Shown piece after piece: positions 7,786 through 17,586 of a DNA stretch of 64,000 bases. The stretch comes from Flammeovirga sp. SJP92 (lineage in GTDB: Bacteria; Bacteroidota; Bacteroidia; Cytophagales; Flammeovirgaceae), in assembly GCF_001583495.1 (NCBI RefSeq), contig NZ_LQAQ01000042.1, positions 62,001 to 126,000 on the forward strand, written 5' to 3'. The position numbers and the translations under genes are program-made. Under the pieces are notes generated by a model that saw only the letters and a program-made list of their open reading frames with translations, made no database searches and was not told the DNA's origin. Position 1 is the first letter of the stretch, and each line of letters begins with the position of its first letter.

Positions 7786-9066
7786 TTAGCATTCTTTTAA
7801 TCTTACTGTAATGGCATTTTTATGAGCATCTAATTCTTCTGCAGCGGCCATTCTTTCAACATGTGGTCCAAGTGTTTTCAAACCTTCTTTGTCAATCTTT
7901 TGGAAAGTGATTTTTCTGTAATAACTATCTAAAGATACACCAGAATAGTTTTTTGCGTAACCATAAGTTGGTAAAGTGTGGTTGGTGCCAGAAGCATAAT
8001 CTCCTGCAGATTCAGGAGTGTAATGCCCCACAAACACAGAACCTGCGTTGATAATCTTCTCTGCAACCTCTTCAGCATTGCTCAGAGATAAGATCAAGTG
8101 TTCTGCAGCATATTCATTGACAAGATCCAAAGCAGTAGCTTCGTCTTCAATCAAGAAGCTTCTGCTGTTGTTTAATGCTTTTCTAGCAATTTCTTGACGA
8201 GGTAAAACTGCTAATTGTTTCTCTAATTCCTCTTCCGTCTTACGGATTGTCTCTTCAGACGAAGAAACTAAAATTACTTGGCTGTCTGTACCATGTTCTG
8301 CTTGAGATAATAAATCAGCAGCAATAAATGAAGGATGTGCTGTGTCATCAGCCCAAACCAATACTTCAGATGGGCCAGCAGGCATATCAATAGCAATACC
8401 CTCTTTAGTGGCTAACTGCTTAGCGGCGGTAACATATTGGTTACCAGGTCCAAATATTTTTGAGACTTTTGGGATACTTTCAGTACCGTAAGTCATGGCA
8501 GCAATAGCTTGAGCACCACCTACTTTAAATACTTTGGTCAATCCAATTTTCTTTGCAGCATATAATATGGCAGGGTGGATTTTTCCTTCAGAGTTTGGAG
8601 GTGTGCATAAGAATACCTCCTCACAGCCAGCGATAAGTGCTGGAGCACCAATCATAATTACTGTAGAAAATAAAGGAGCAGTACCACCTGGGATGTAAAG
8701 ACCTACTTTTTGAATGGGAACGCTTTTTCTCCAGCATTGGATCCCTTTCATAGTCTCTACTTTCAAAGTTTCTGTTTTTTGGGCAGCATGAAACTTTGTG
8801 ATGTTTTCAATGGCGATTGAAATAGATTCTTTTAGTTCTGGAGCAACTAGTTTTTCGGCTTCTTCAAATTCTTCATTACTTACTAAAAAAGAATCAATAT
8901 CTGCTCTGTCAAATTGTAAAGAAAAAGCACGTAAAGCAGCATCACCTTCATTTTGTACAGCTTTTAAGATAGGCTGTACTTGTTTTTCAATTTCCTCAAT
9001 GCTCATTGCGGGTCTTAATAGTAACTCAGACCAGCTTTCTCTTGAGGGGTTTTTATATAATTTCAT
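7786..9066 (-). CDS. hisD: Histidinol dehydrogenase
   Basis: Catalyses the last two steps of histidine biosynthesis, oxidising L-histidinol to L-histidine with two NAD+. The 426-residue length is typical. Visible signatures are YIPGGTAPLFSTVIM (about 125-139), the GPGNQYVTAAK nucleotide-binding segment, and the zinc/substrate loop LLSQAEHGTDSQ. The C-terminal TNHTLPTYGYAKNYSG is also characteristic. It is second in a hisG-hisD unit, 89 bp downstream of hisG, so it is probably co-transcribed. The other his genes are not in this window. Confidence 0.97.
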   Translation of the reverse strand: MKLYKNPSRESWSELLLRPAMSIEEIEKQVQPILKAVQNEGDAALRAFSLQFDRADIDSFLVSNEEFEEAEKLVAPELKESISIAIENITKFHAAQKTETLKVETMKGIQCWRKSVPIQKVGLYIPGGTAPLFSTVIMIGAPALIAGCEEVFLCTPPNSEGKIHPAILYAAKKIGLTKVFKVGGAQAIAAMTYGTESIPKVSKIFGPGNQYVTAAKQLATKEGIAIDMPAGPSEVLVWADDTAHPSFIAADLLSQAEHGTDSQVILVSSSEETIRKTEEELEKQLAVLPRQEIARKALNNSRSFLIEDEATALDLVNEYAAEHLILSLSNAEEVAEKIINAGSVFVGHYTPESAGDYASGTNHTLPTYGYAKNYSGVSLDSYYRKITFQKIDKEGLKTLGPHVERMAAAEELDAHKNAITVRLKEC

Positions 9067-9155
9067 ATTTCGTCTTCATTTAGAAGAGAAGTATGATAGA
9101 ATAAAAAGAAGTTATGATGAGCAGGTTTAGCCCATCATAACTTCAAAACTAATTT

Positions 9156-10013
9156 TTATAAAATCATCTTCTCGATTGGAACAACAAGAATACCTTCAGC
9201 ACCAGCAGCTTTCAGTTCTTCAATTTTTGACCAGAAATCATCTTCTGCAATCACTGTGTGAACAGAAACGAAATCTTCATCTGCCAAAGGAAGGATAGAA
9301 GGGCTACGCATTCCAGGTAATAAATTTAAGATCGTGTCCAAGTTTTCTTTTGGAGCGTTCAAAAGAATGTATTTGTTGTTGTCAGCTGTTTGTAAAGCAT
9401 TAATTCTAAACATCAACTGATCAATAATTTCTTTTTTCTCTTCAGAAAGACCAGGAGTGGCAATTAATAATGCTTCCGACTTGAAGATGCTTTCTACTTC
9501 TTTCAAGTTGTTTTGCATTAACGTACTACCTGTACTTACTAAATCACAGATAGCGTCAGCCAAACCAATATTTGGAGCGATCTCCACAGACCCTGAGATC
9601 TCATGAATATCACAGTTTACACCTTTTTCAGTTAAGAAATCTCCTAAGATTTTTGGGTAAGAAGTAGCGATACTTTTACCGTCTAAATCTTGAATATCAT
9701 TGTATTCTTGTTCTTTAGGTATAGCGATTGAAAGTCGACATTTTGAAAACCCAAGATGATGGATAGTGTCAACGTTTTTGTCTTTTTCAACAGCCTCGTT
9801 GGCACCGACAATGCCAAGGTCAGCTACGCCATCTTGGACGTATCCTGGAATGTCATCGTCTCTTAGGAATAAAAATTCTAGAGGGAAATTACTCGCTTCC
9901 GCTTTTAAAGCTCCCTTCATTCTAGGAATTTTGATTCCGCATTGACGGATTAAGTTAAGTGACCCATCACTCAACCTTCCTGACTTTTGGATTGCAATCT
10001 TAAGTTTTTGCAT
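9156..10013 (-). CDS. hisG: ATP phosphoribosyltransferase, long form
   Basis: Catalyses the committed step of histidine synthesis, joining ATP and PRPP. At 285 residues it is the long, HisZ-independent form: the catalytic bilobed domain starts IAIQKSGRLSDGSL, has GVADLGIVGANE and the PRPP-binding DLVSTGSTLMQNNL segment, and the last about 75 residues form the ACT-like regulatory domain (LLPGMRSPSILPL, then VVPIEKMIL) that binds histidine as feedback inhibitor. It heads the operon and is preceded by a structured leader of about 110 nt. Confidence 0.97.
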   Translation of the reverse strand: MQKLKIAIQKSGRLSDGSLNLIRQCGIKIPRMKGALKAEASNFPLEFLFLRDDDIPGYVQDGVADLGIVGANEAVEKDKNVDTIHHLGFSKCRLSIAIPKEQEYNDIQDLDGKSIATSYPKILGDFLTEKGVNCDIHEISGSVEIAPNIGLADAICDLVSTGSTLMQNNLKEVESIFKSEALLIATPGLSEEKKEIIDQLMFRINALQTADNNKYILLNAPKENLDTILNLLPGMRSPSILPLADEDFVSVHTVIAEDDFWSKIEELKAAGAEGILVVPIEKMIL

Positions 10014-10124
10014 AATCTTTTAAATTGTGTCTTACACTTTTAGTGTTTACACACGAAGTGTTAAATGTTCATTTAGTTTTATAATGAAGTGGATAATCCC
10101 ACACTTCACTCTAATATTAAATTT
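10014..10124 (-). promoter_or_regulatory. Structured 5' leader of hisGD
   Basis: Between the predicted start (about 10124) and the hisG ATG the minus-strand RNA can form a hairpin GAAGTG/CACTTC (10107-10102 with 10091-10086). The same GAAGTGT segment (10107-10101) can instead pair with ACACTTC at 10061-10055, which itself can fold with GTGT just downstream; a further ACACT/AGTGT stem sits near 10030-10046. Mutually exclusive pairings suggest attenuation or translational control. No histidine-rich leader peptide or T-box motif is visible. Confidence 0.4.
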
Positions 10125-10129
10125 TATAT

Positions 10130-10137
10130 CAAAGCTA
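10130..10137 (-). promoter_or_regulatory. Predicted -7 element for hisG
   Basis: On the minus strand TAGCTTTG matches TAnnTTTG exactly. No good TTG lies 19-20 bp upstream. The remainder of 10138-10438 is AT-rich with no gene seen. Confidence 0.45.
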
Positions 10138-10438
10138 CTTATTTTTTTACAAAATCATATTAAAAAAATCTATTAATCGACATATTTATAAAAAATTAAT
10201 GTATAGTTTGATAATTGTTGATTTAACCGATTGATAATAAGAGCTTGTGTGAACTATCAACGAACCGCGAAGATAATAGCATTATATTTAAGATGCATGA
10301 TTCAAGTAGGATAATGCATTAAACTTCACTCTTTAATTTCACAAAATAGCCTTTTTTGGCCCTATTTTTATGTTTTATAAAGTATTCTGCATAAATGAAT
10401 ACTTATAAAACTTTTAATAAACTATTATAATATTCATT

Positions 10439-10469
10439 TTTGTTTAAATTAATAGTAAAATCTATTTTG
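10439..10469 (+). promoter_or_regulatory. Candidate promoter of the TPR-ExbB/ExbD operon
   Basis: TTTG (10439-10442), a 20-bp spacer, then TATTTTG (10463-10469), close to the Bacteroidota consensus. It lies 60 bp before the ATG chosen for the TPR gene. Confidence 0.4.
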
Positions 10470-10528
10470 TATCCACTCCATTGAATTACAAAAAAAAGAT
10501 AAACCCTAAAAATATATTTTTTAAAGCA

Positions 10529-13500
10529 ATGATCAATTGTCTAAAAAAGAGCTTCAGGATTCTAATTTTATTACTGTCAACCTTTTCATTTGTACCTTCA
10601 ATGGCACAAGAGTCATTATATTTTTCTGATGAGGTTAAACTGTTTAATAAAGGAATTGTTTTATTTAATGAGAACAATTTTTCTGCAGCTAGAAGGTATC
10701 TTTCTCGTTTTCAACAAAAACATTGTGGTGAAGATGAAAAATGTATCGAAACAGCCTATTATATAGCAGTTTGTAATCTTGAATTACAACACCCTGATGC
10801 TGAAAGACAGATCGTTGACTTTGTCAATCAATACCCTGTTCACCCTTTTTCTAATAAAGCTTACAAGGTGTTGGGAGGATATTATTTTGAAAAAGGTGAA
10901 TATGCCAAAGCATTAGAAGCTTTTAATAAGGATCCACTATTTGATTTCTTTGATGATGATGATGTTCGAGTAGCTTATCAGGCCGCTTATTCAAATTTTG
11001 ACCAAGGGAATATTGATGAAGCTAATAAACTTTTTCAGATCATAAAAAGAGGAACTCATGCTTATGCTTTAAAAGCGAGTTATTATGCCGGATATATAGA
11101 GTTTGATAAAGGAGAATTTGAAGCAGCAATTGCTGATCTTGAAAAGTCAACAACAGATCCTTCTATTAGAACTCATGCCTATGCTTTGTTGCCAATTGCT
11201 TATTATAAAACAGGGCAAGAGAATAAAATGCTAGAAATGGTCAATGAGGCCAAAGAATCAGGTATTCATCTGCCACCAGATGCATTTTTATTTACTGGTA
11301 AAGTGTATTATAAGAAGCACAATTATGATAAGGCCCTTTTTTATTTTGATGCTTATATGTCTGAAGTTCCAATTCAAGCTATCGATAGAGTGACAGCTTA
11401 TCAGATCGGTTTCTCTAAATTTAAGATGAAACTTTATCATGAAGCCATTCAACCTTTATCAATAGCAGCCGACGAGAAGGACGAGTTAGCACAAGTAGCG
11501 TCTTATGATCTTGGGGTAACTTCCTTGTCGATAGGAGAAAAGGATAAGGCCCTTTTGGCTTTTGAACAATCAAGATATTTAACTTTTAATAAAGAGTTGC
11601 AAGAACTAGCGGCTTATAATTATATCAAAGTTCTTTTTGATGTGGGGTTGTATACTCAAGTACCTGACGCTTGTGACTTCTTTGTGGCCTATTTTCCAAA
11701 TTCAGGAAAAAAAGACGAGATAGATCATTTGCTTCAGGTGGCTTATGTAAACTCAGGTGATTACACAAAAGCACTTGAGATGTTTGATAAAATGTCTTAT
11801 GTCAATGTAGATACAAGACGTGCATATCAAGAGGCTGCTTTTAATAAGTCAGTGGAAAATGCAAATGATGATGATTGGAGGGGAGCAATTAATTACTTAC
11901 TGAAATCACAACGTTTTCCAATTAATGAAGACTTATTGAATGCCTCCAATTATTGGTTGGGAGAGGCATATTCTTTCTTAGAAGTTTATGACTCCGCTGT
12001 TCTATCCTATAATAAAGTTCCTGTAAGCTCTCAGTTTTACGTACCTAGTTTATTTGGTAAAGGTTATGCAAATTATGCTGATGAAGAATATGAGTTAGCC
12101 ATCAATGATTTAACGGATTATATCAATAAGGGAAGAAATATTGAGTCGAGAGAGAAAATAGGTGAAGCGATGTTGAGAAGAGCAGATTGTTATTTCGGAC
12201 TTCAAAATTATAAAGTGGCCATCCGTTCTTATAATATGGCCATTTCTTCTGGGGTGGATGAATTGGATTATGTCAACTATCAAATGGCTCAGAATTATAA
12301 AGCATTAGGGCAACTGGATAATGCCATTCGTTTGTATCAAAAAGTAGGAAATGATTATAAGAGTTCTACTTTTGCCCCATTAGCTTATTATCAAATTGGT
12401 TTGGTGTATGCGGAAGAAGATCGAAATGCAGAAGCAATCAAGAGTTTCACACAAATCATCAATAGATACAAAAACACTGCGGTTTACATTCCTAGTTTGG
12501 CAAAGCGAGCTTTATGTTTTCAATTAGAAGGTGAGATGTCTTCGTCAGAAAGGGATTATAAAGAAGTGATTGACACAGATCCTACTTCACAATATGCGGA
12601 AGCCTCAATTACAGCATTGCAAGATATCAATTCTAGTGGGTATGCGGTAAGTGAAATCAGTAACTATCAAACGAAATTCAAAGAGGCCAATCCGGAAAGT
12701 ACAGCAACACTAAGAGGTGATTATGAATTGGCTATTCAGCCTTACCAAAATAAAGATTACGATCAGGCCATCATCACTTTACAGCAGTTTATTGATAATT
12801 CACCTTACTCTCAATATACTGATGATGCGGCTTTTGCATTGGGTGTAGCTTATAAATTCAAGAATGAAAAAGAAAAAGCAATTACAGCTTTTCAGATTGT
12901 TCAGAAAATGCCGACCAAAGAAAAAGCTTTAAGATATATTGGAGAGTTGCAGTTGCAGACTGAGAAATTTGATGACGCAATTGTGACATTTGTGGAACTA
13001 GAAAAAATAGCCACTAGAAAATCTACTTCATGGGCTGTATATGTTGGTTTGATGAAAGCTAATTATGAAGTGAAAGATTATGGAGCTACTAGAGCTTATG
13101 CAGATAAAATCATTGAGAATAATGTAAAAAGAAGTCTTTTGGAGGCTGAATTATACATTGCGAAAGTACATCTGCAAGAAGGTAAATTGAATGAAGCGTT
13201 GACATTGTTTGATGAAGTAGCTCAAAAAGCAAGCTCAAAAATTGGTGCTGAGGCTCAATATTTTGTGGGATATACTTTAAGAGCCAAAGCCTTGAAAAAC
13301 GAGACTTCAAAAGAGGTTTTAAAAACAGGGATTGATCAAAGTACAACGGCATTGATTGATGTTCAGAAAAGATTTGCAAGTTACACAGATTGGACCAGTA
13401 AAGCTTATTTGTTGATAGCTGAAAATTATATCAGTTTAGAAGATTTTTATCAAGCAAAAGCAACACTAGAATCCATTTATAATTTTACTTCTTCTTCAGT

Positions 13501-13582
13501 GGACAAAGAGTTTGCAAAGAGAAGAATTGCAGAATTGGAAGAATTGAAAGAGAATGCAAGTAACCAACAACCGTCCAACTAA
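10529..13582 (+). CDS. Large periplasmic TPR-repeat protein
   Basis: A protein of 1017 residues with a signal peptide (hydrophobic core RILILLLSTFSF, cleavage near SMAQ) and then tetratricopeptide repeats over nearly its whole length, such as GEYAKALEAFNKDP, ALKASYYAGYIEFDKGEFEA and YQIGLVYAEEDRNAEAIKSF. TPR solenoids are protein-binding scaffolds. The frame is open from a TTG at 10481, but ATG 10529 places the signal peptide correctly. It heads a tight run with an outer-membrane barrel, an HU/SPOR protein and ExbB/ExbD/TonB. A role as an envelope scaffold or CpoB-like partner of an energised complex is inferred from context. Confidence 0.85.
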   Translation: MINCLKKSFRILILLLSTFSFVPSMAQESLYFSDEVKLFNKGIVLFNENNFSAARRYLSRFQQKHCGEDEKCIETAYYIAVCNLELQHPDAERQIVDFVNQYPVHPFSNKAYKVLGGYYFEKGEYAKALEAFNKDPLFDFFDDDDVRVAYQAAYSNFDQGNIDEANKLFQIIKRGTHAYALKASYYAGYIEFDKGEFEAAIADLEKSTTDPSIRTHAYALLPIAYYKTGQENKMLEMVNEAKESGIHLPPDAFLFTGKVYYKKHNYDKALFYFDAYMSEVPIQAIDRVTAYQIGFSKFKMKLYHEAIQPLSIAADEKDELAQVASYDLGVTSLSIGEKDKALLAFEQSRYLTFNKELQELAAYNYIKVLFDVGLYTQVPDACDFFVAYFPNSGKKDEIDHLLQVAYVNSGDYTKALEMFDKMSYVNVDTRRAYQEAAFNKSVENANDDDWRGAINYLLKSQRFPINEDLLNASNYWLGEAYSFLEVYDSAVLSYNKVPVSSQFYVPSLFGKGYANYADEEYELAINDLTDYINKGRNIESREKIGEAMLRRADCYFGLQNYKVAIRSYNMAISSGVDELDYVNYQMAQNYKALGQLDNAIRLYQKVGNDYKSSTFAPLAYYQIGLVYAEEDRNAEAIKSFTQIINRYKNTAVYIPSLAKRALCFQLEGEMSSSERDYKEVIDTDPTSQYAEASITALQDINSSGYAVSEISNYQTKFKEANPESTATLRGDYELAIQPYQNKDYDQAIITLQQFIDNSPYSQYTDDAAFALGVAYKFKNEKEKAITAFQIVQKMPTKEKALRYIGELQLQTEKFDDAIVTFVELEKIATRKSTSWAVYVGLMKANYEVKDYGATRAYADKIIENNVKRSLLEAELYIAKVHLQEGKLNEALTLFDEVAQKASSKIGAEAQYFVGYTLRAKALKNETSKEVLKTGIDQSTTALIDVQKRFASYTDWTSKAYLLIAENYISLEDFYQAKATLESIYNFTSSSVDKEFAKRRIAELEELKENASNQQPSN

Positions 13583-13586
13583 GAAA

Positions 13587-15284
13587 ATGAAGAACTTTAA
13601 TAGATATATAATTTTCGCTTTTTGTCTCCTGATTGGTACTCCTCTGATGGCCCAAAACAATGATAACTCCAATCTTGATAATGCTGAGGTTGTGATTGAG
13701 AAAAACTCAAGCTATGAACTGCAGACCATGGGCAGGGAATACGATAAAATCCAAAGAATTGAAAAGAAAGTAAAACCTTCACCTCAAAATTATGAGTTGG
13801 AATTAATTGGGATGAACTTGAATGATTCATTACCTAAGCAATTGCCAGCCGTAATTGATGATCATGAAGAAAAGAAATATTACAGCAAATACATCAGAGT
13901 AGGGTATGGTAATTTTATTACTCCTTACATTGAAGGTGGTTTGAATAGTAATCGTAATCCTGATTTTGATTATGGAGTAAACTTTTTACATCGTTCTTCA
14001 CAAGAGGGCAGTGTTTCTAGGAAACTTTCTGCGGGAAGCCATAATGCGGTTGATGGTTTCGGTAAGTATTTTTCAGATTATGGTACGTCTTCTTTTTCAG
14101 TTGGTTATGATAGAGTAGGGACCCATTTTTATGGTGCTGAAGGAGATGAAACACAGATTAGTCAAGATAGTATCAAACAAATCATTAATAATATTAGCTT
14201 AAAAGTTGGCCATGAAATGCCATCTTATCTTACAGGAAATAGCTATTCGCTAAAAGGAGATTTATTCTTTGATTATACTTCTGATAAATTTGATGCTAAT
14301 GAATTGGAAATTGGAGTTGATATTCATGGTGAGTATGAGTTATTGAATGACGCTAAAATTCATTTAAACCTTATTGGTGCATTCAATCAATATAAAAATC
14401 AGTCAACCACAGATCAGGCTATTGAATTAAACAGAAGCTGGATGAAATTTGGAGGTGTTTACGAGGCTAATTTTGATGAGTGGTATATTAAAGCGGGAGC
14501 AAAAATAGCTTACAGTGCTGATACCATTTCTTATGATAAAAACTTTTATTTCTATCCTGATGTTTTTGTAGAATATACGATTTCAGAAGATGAATTGGCC
14601 GCATTTTTAGAAATCAAGGGTGATTTAAATCTTGTTGATTATAAATCGTTGACCAATGAAAACCCATGGGTGAGTAATGATTTAACTTTGTTGCATGAAA
14701 ACCGATTAATTGATGTGAGATTAGGTGCTGATGCCATTGTAGGTGGAGATGTTGGGATAAGAGGCAGTATAGGATATGCTGTAGTCCAAAATATGGGATT
14801 TTTCATCAATGATCCTACAGATGTTTCAAGGTTCTTAATGGCTTATGCGACAGAGGGAAATACAGGTGTTTTCAATGTGAATGTTGCAGGGTCTTGGACC
14901 CAGCGTGAATGGATGGTTACAGCATCTACAAACTGGAATATGTATTCGATCAGTGATGATTTGATCTCGGATCCTTATCATAAACCTCTTGCCGTTAACA
15001 ATGTTTCTGTAGCCTATAAGTATCTTTCAAACTGGACTTTTAAAGCAGATATTTATAATAAGATTGGTTTGAAGGCCTTGGAGGTAGATGCTCAGACTGC
15101 TGAACAGAAAACAATTTCACTCCCAATGATCTTTGATTTAAACCTATCTGCTCAGTATAATATCAATGAAAATTTGGATGCTTTTGTATTGGTTAATAAT
15201 CTTTTTGCTCAAACTTATGAGAATTATTACCGATACAATGTGAAAGGATTCCAATTGATGGCAGGTGTAGGTTACCGTTTTTAG
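13587..15284 (+). CDS. Outer-membrane beta-barrel protein
   Basis: A 565-residue protein with a signal peptide (FAFCLLIGTPLMAQ) and a long series of alternating amphipathic strands ending in GVGYRF; the terminal Phe is typical of BamA-assembled barrels. A periplasmic N-terminal segment of about 90 residues precedes the barrel, but there is no recognisable TonB-receptor plug, so it is not a standard TonB-dependent transporter, although its last strands (LNLSAQYNINENLDAFVLVN) resemble that superfamily. The ATG at 13587 is chosen for the signal peptide; it follows the TPR stop by 4 bp, indicating co-translation. It is probably the outer-membrane client of the ExbB/ExbD system downstream. Confidence 0.8.
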   Translation: MKNFNRYIIFAFCLLIGTPLMAQNNDNSNLDNAEVVIEKNSSYELQTMGREYDKIQRIEKKVKPSPQNYELELIGMNLNDSLPKQLPAVIDDHEEKKYYSKYIRVGYGNFITPYIEGGLNSNRNPDFDYGVNFLHRSSQEGSVSRKLSAGSHNAVDGFGKYFSDYGTSSFSVGYDRVGTHFYGAEGDETQISQDSIKQIINNISLKVGHEMPSYLTGNSYSLKGDLFFDYTSDKFDANELEIGVDIHGEYELLNDAKIHLNLIGAFNQYKNQSTTDQAIELNRSWMKFGGVYEANFDEWYIKAGAKIAYSADTISYDKNFYFYPDVFVEYTISEDELAAFLEIKGDLNLVDYKSLTNENPWVSNDLTLLHENRLIDVRLGADAIVGGDVGIRGSIGYAVVQNMGFFINDPTDVSRFLMAYATEGNTGVFNVNVAGSWTQREWMVTASTNWNMYSISDDLISDPYHKPLAVNNVSVAYKYLSNWTFKADIYNKIGLKALEVDAQTAEQKTISLPMIFDLNLSAQYNINENLDAFVLVNNLFAQTYENYYRYNVKGFQLMAGVGYRF

Positions 15285-15442
15285 TCTTATAAAGGTTTAA
15301 TTTCAGTCGTTTTTTATGGTTTTTATTCCCTAAATGGCTAAATTATCAATCGAATTACAAAATTAATACAATAAACTCTATTACTTTATACCAACATGTG
15401 AGTGATTCTACTGAGTAATAGTGTTGTAAAGAAAATTGTTGC

Positions 15443-16420
15443 ATGATTGCTGATGCTATTAAAAATGCTCTCCTTGATTGGGGTGTTGTAGTTGTTCCAG
15501 ATCTAGGTACATTTTGGTCTGAGGAAAGTGGTGCGGAAGTTTCTCCTTCAGGAAATATCATAAAACCTCCACATGTTACCATCTCCTTTTCAAAATCTGA
15601 GGATGATGTTGAGATGTACTCATTGGTGGTATATATCTCCAAAACGGAAGATTTGGATGAAGATGAAGTAGCGATTCAGGTGAGTATGTTTGTGGCTAAT
15701 CTTCAGCAAAGATTGGAAGATGGTGAGACGGCGCCGATTGGAGATCTTGGGTATTTTATTCAGGATGATAGTGAAGAGATAATTTTCCGTCAGAGAAATG
15801 AAAGTAATATCACACCAGAAAGTTTTGGTTTACCTAAAATCACGGCAACTCCTTTGATGGAAGATGAGATTGAAGAAGAGGAGGAAGAATACAATCAGTA
15901 TGAAGAGGAACCACCGGCCAAAAGACCTATTTGGTTGTTTATTGCAATACCAGTAATTATTATTCTGACTGCTGGAGGATATTATTTCCTGAAACCATCT
16001 TCAGAAACTCCTCAAGAAGAAATCACGCAAGAAGAGGTGATTGAAGTAGAAGGTACAAATGAAGGAGAGGTTGTAAAAGAAACAACAGTAACGGAAGAAG
16101 AGACGGGGGAAAGTACAACGACAACTGTAGAAGAAACCGTAGTGGAAGAAGCTGAAATAGTTGTTGAAGAGGAAAAACCTCAGTCAGTTGCTTCAAGAAA
16201 TGGTAATTATCATATTGTTATCTCTTCTTTTGGTGATAAGGCCAAAGCTGAATTGGCAGTGTCACAGGCTGAAAAGAAAGGTTTTGAGCATGTAGGAATT
16301 ATAGTATCCAAAGGAAAATATAGAGTAGCCTTGAAAGGATTTAATTCTCATCAAGATGCAAAAGAAGAACTGCCTCATGCACAGTCTAAGTTTAAAGGTG
16401 CATGGATTTGGAGAAATTAA
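15443..16420 (+). CDS. HU-CCDC81 and SPOR domain membrane protein
   Basis: A 325-residue protein with four parts: an N-terminal tandem HU/CCDC81-like domain (about 1-130, starting MIADAIKNALLDWGVVVVPD with LGTF), an acidic linker, one transmembrane helix (about 159-181, IWLFIAIPVIIILTAGGYYF), a Glu/Thr-rich periplasmic spacer, and a C-terminal SPOR domain (about 252-325, NYHIVISSFGDKAKAE). SPOR domains bind denuded glycan strands at division sites. The cytosolic HU-like half may link to nucleoid or cytoskeleton. This architecture is common in Bacteroidota and commonly sits beside ExbB/ExbD genes. It probably helps position the complex in the cell wall. Confidence 0.88.
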   Translation: MIADAIKNALLDWGVVVVPDLGTFWSEESGAEVSPSGNIIKPPHVTISFSKSEDDVEMYSLVVYISKTEDLDEDEVAIQVSMFVANLQQRLEDGETAPIGDLGYFIQDDSEEIIFRQRNESNITPESFGLPKITATPLMEDEIEEEEEEYNQYEEEPPAKRPIWLFIAIPVIIILTAGGYYFLKPSSETPQEEITQEEVIEVEGTNEGEVVKETTVTEEETGESTTTTVEETVVEEAEIVVEEEKPQSVASRNGNYHIVISSFGDKAKAELAVSQAEKKGFEHVGIIVSKGKYRVALKGFNSHQDAKEELPHAQSKFKGAWIWRN

Positions 16421-16478
16421 TTTCCAAATCATTTTCATTATCCATATTTATGTCGAAATAAAACACTAACAATAAATC

Positions 16479-17165
16479 ATGAATTTTTTATCGATTTTAC
16501 AAGGCACAGAAATGCCCGAACAAGGAATGCAAGGTACATTTGAAGAGAGTGTATCATTGTTTCAACTTCTAGAAAAAGGAGGAATTACTATGGTTATCCT
16601 TGGGGTATTATTTATTCTTGCCATGTATATTTTAGCGAATAGAGTACTAACGATTCGAAAGGCCAAAAAAGATCCAACTTTATTACTTGATAAAGTAAAA
16701 GCACAAGTTTTGAAAGGAGATATTGAAGCCGCTAAAAAATATTGTGCTAGAGATACTACTCCAATGGGAAAAATGTTGGAGACAGGTTTAAAACATATTT
16801 CTTCTAATCTGAATACAATTGAGAAAAGTATTGAGAACGTAGCGAAGATTGAATTATATAAGTTAGAAAAAAATGTGGGTATGGTAGGTATGATTTCAGG
16901 TGCGGCACCAATGATTGGTTTCTTTGGTACTGTAATCGGTATGATCAACGCCTTTATTGCCATTTCACAAGAAGAAGGGTCAGTAAGTCCTAAGTTGCTA
17001 TCATCTGGTATTTATGAAGCTATGATTACAACGGCAGGTGGTTTGGCAGTAGGTATTTTTGCTTATGTTTCTTACAACTATTTAGTACGTCAAATAGAAG
17101 ATGTTGTACATAAAATGGAAGTGGTGACGATTGATTTTATTGAACTATTACAATCACCAAACTAG
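16479..17165 (+). CDS. exbB: MotA/TolQ/ExbB family proton channel protein
   Basis: A 228-residue inner-membrane protein with three transmembrane segments: one near residues 35-58, and a pair in the C-terminal half (ISGAAPMIGFFGTVIGMINA and the TTAGGLAVGIFAYVSYNY region). The conserved MotA/TolQ/ExbB core G-x-x-GTVIGM is present. ExbB forms the pentameric stator that, with ExbD, converts proton motive force into movement of a TonB-type protein. The gene is 6 bp upstream of exbD, so the two are translationally linked. It could equally be called tolQ; the neighbouring TonB-like gene favours ExbB. Confidence 0.92.
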   Translation: MNFLSILQGTEMPEQGMQGTFEESVSLFQLLEKGGITMVILGVLFILAMYILANRVLTIRKAKKDPTLLLDKVKAQVLKGDIEAAKKYCARDTTPMGKMLETGLKHISSNLNTIEKSIENVAKIELYKLEKNVGMVGMISGAAPMIGFFGTVIGMINAFIAISQEEGSVSPKLLSSGIYEAMITTAGGLAVGIFAYVSYNYLVRQIEDVVHKMEVVTIDFIELLQSPN

Positions 17166-17171
17166 AGGACT

Positions 17172-17579
17172 ATGGGATTAAAACCTGAAAATAAAATCGA
17201 CCCTACTTTCAACATGTCCTCTATGACTGACATGATCTTTTTATTGTTAGTCTTTTTTATGTTGACCTCTAACTTTGTAACTCCTTCCGGCTTACCAATT
17301 GCTGTACCAAGTAGTAAAGCATCAAAAAAAGTAATGCCTAAAGTGTATGTGAGTATTACAAAAGATCTGCATTATTATGTGAATGAGGTAGAAGTACCTC
17401 TTTCTTTTCTAGAAGATGAATTGAAGGCAGTTTTGCCTGCAAAACAAGAAGGTGTTGTTGTTTTAACGGTAGATAAAGATGTACCTGTGCAACATCTTGT
17501 AAACGTAGCAGGTATTGCAACGGCACTTAAAGCTAAAGTATCCATCGCCACTACACCGACTTCTTCGGTAGGAAAATAG
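17172..17579 (+). CDS. exbD: ExbD/TolR family biopolymer transport protein
   Basis: A 135-residue protein with one N-terminal transmembrane helix containing the proton-carrying Asp (MSSMTDMIFLLLVFFMLT) and a periplasmic domain ending near TALKAKVSIAT. It partners ExbB in the stator complex. A short cytosolic N-terminus (GLKPENKIDPTFN) is as expected. It sits 7 bp before the TonB-like gene. Confidence 0.92.
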   Translation: MGLKPENKIDPTFNMSSMTDMIFLLLVFFMLTSNFVTPSGLPIAVPSSKASKKVMPKVYVSITKDLHYYVNEVEVPLSFLEDELKAVLPAKQEGVVVLTVDKDVPVQHLVNVAGIATALKAKVSIATTPTSSVGK

Positions 17580-17586
17580 TTTTGCC

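Noticed and set aside
10014-10124. hisG leader considered as a T-box or His-peptide attenuator
   Set aside because: No T-box consensus, no run of His codons and no clear terminator stem with T-run before hisG.
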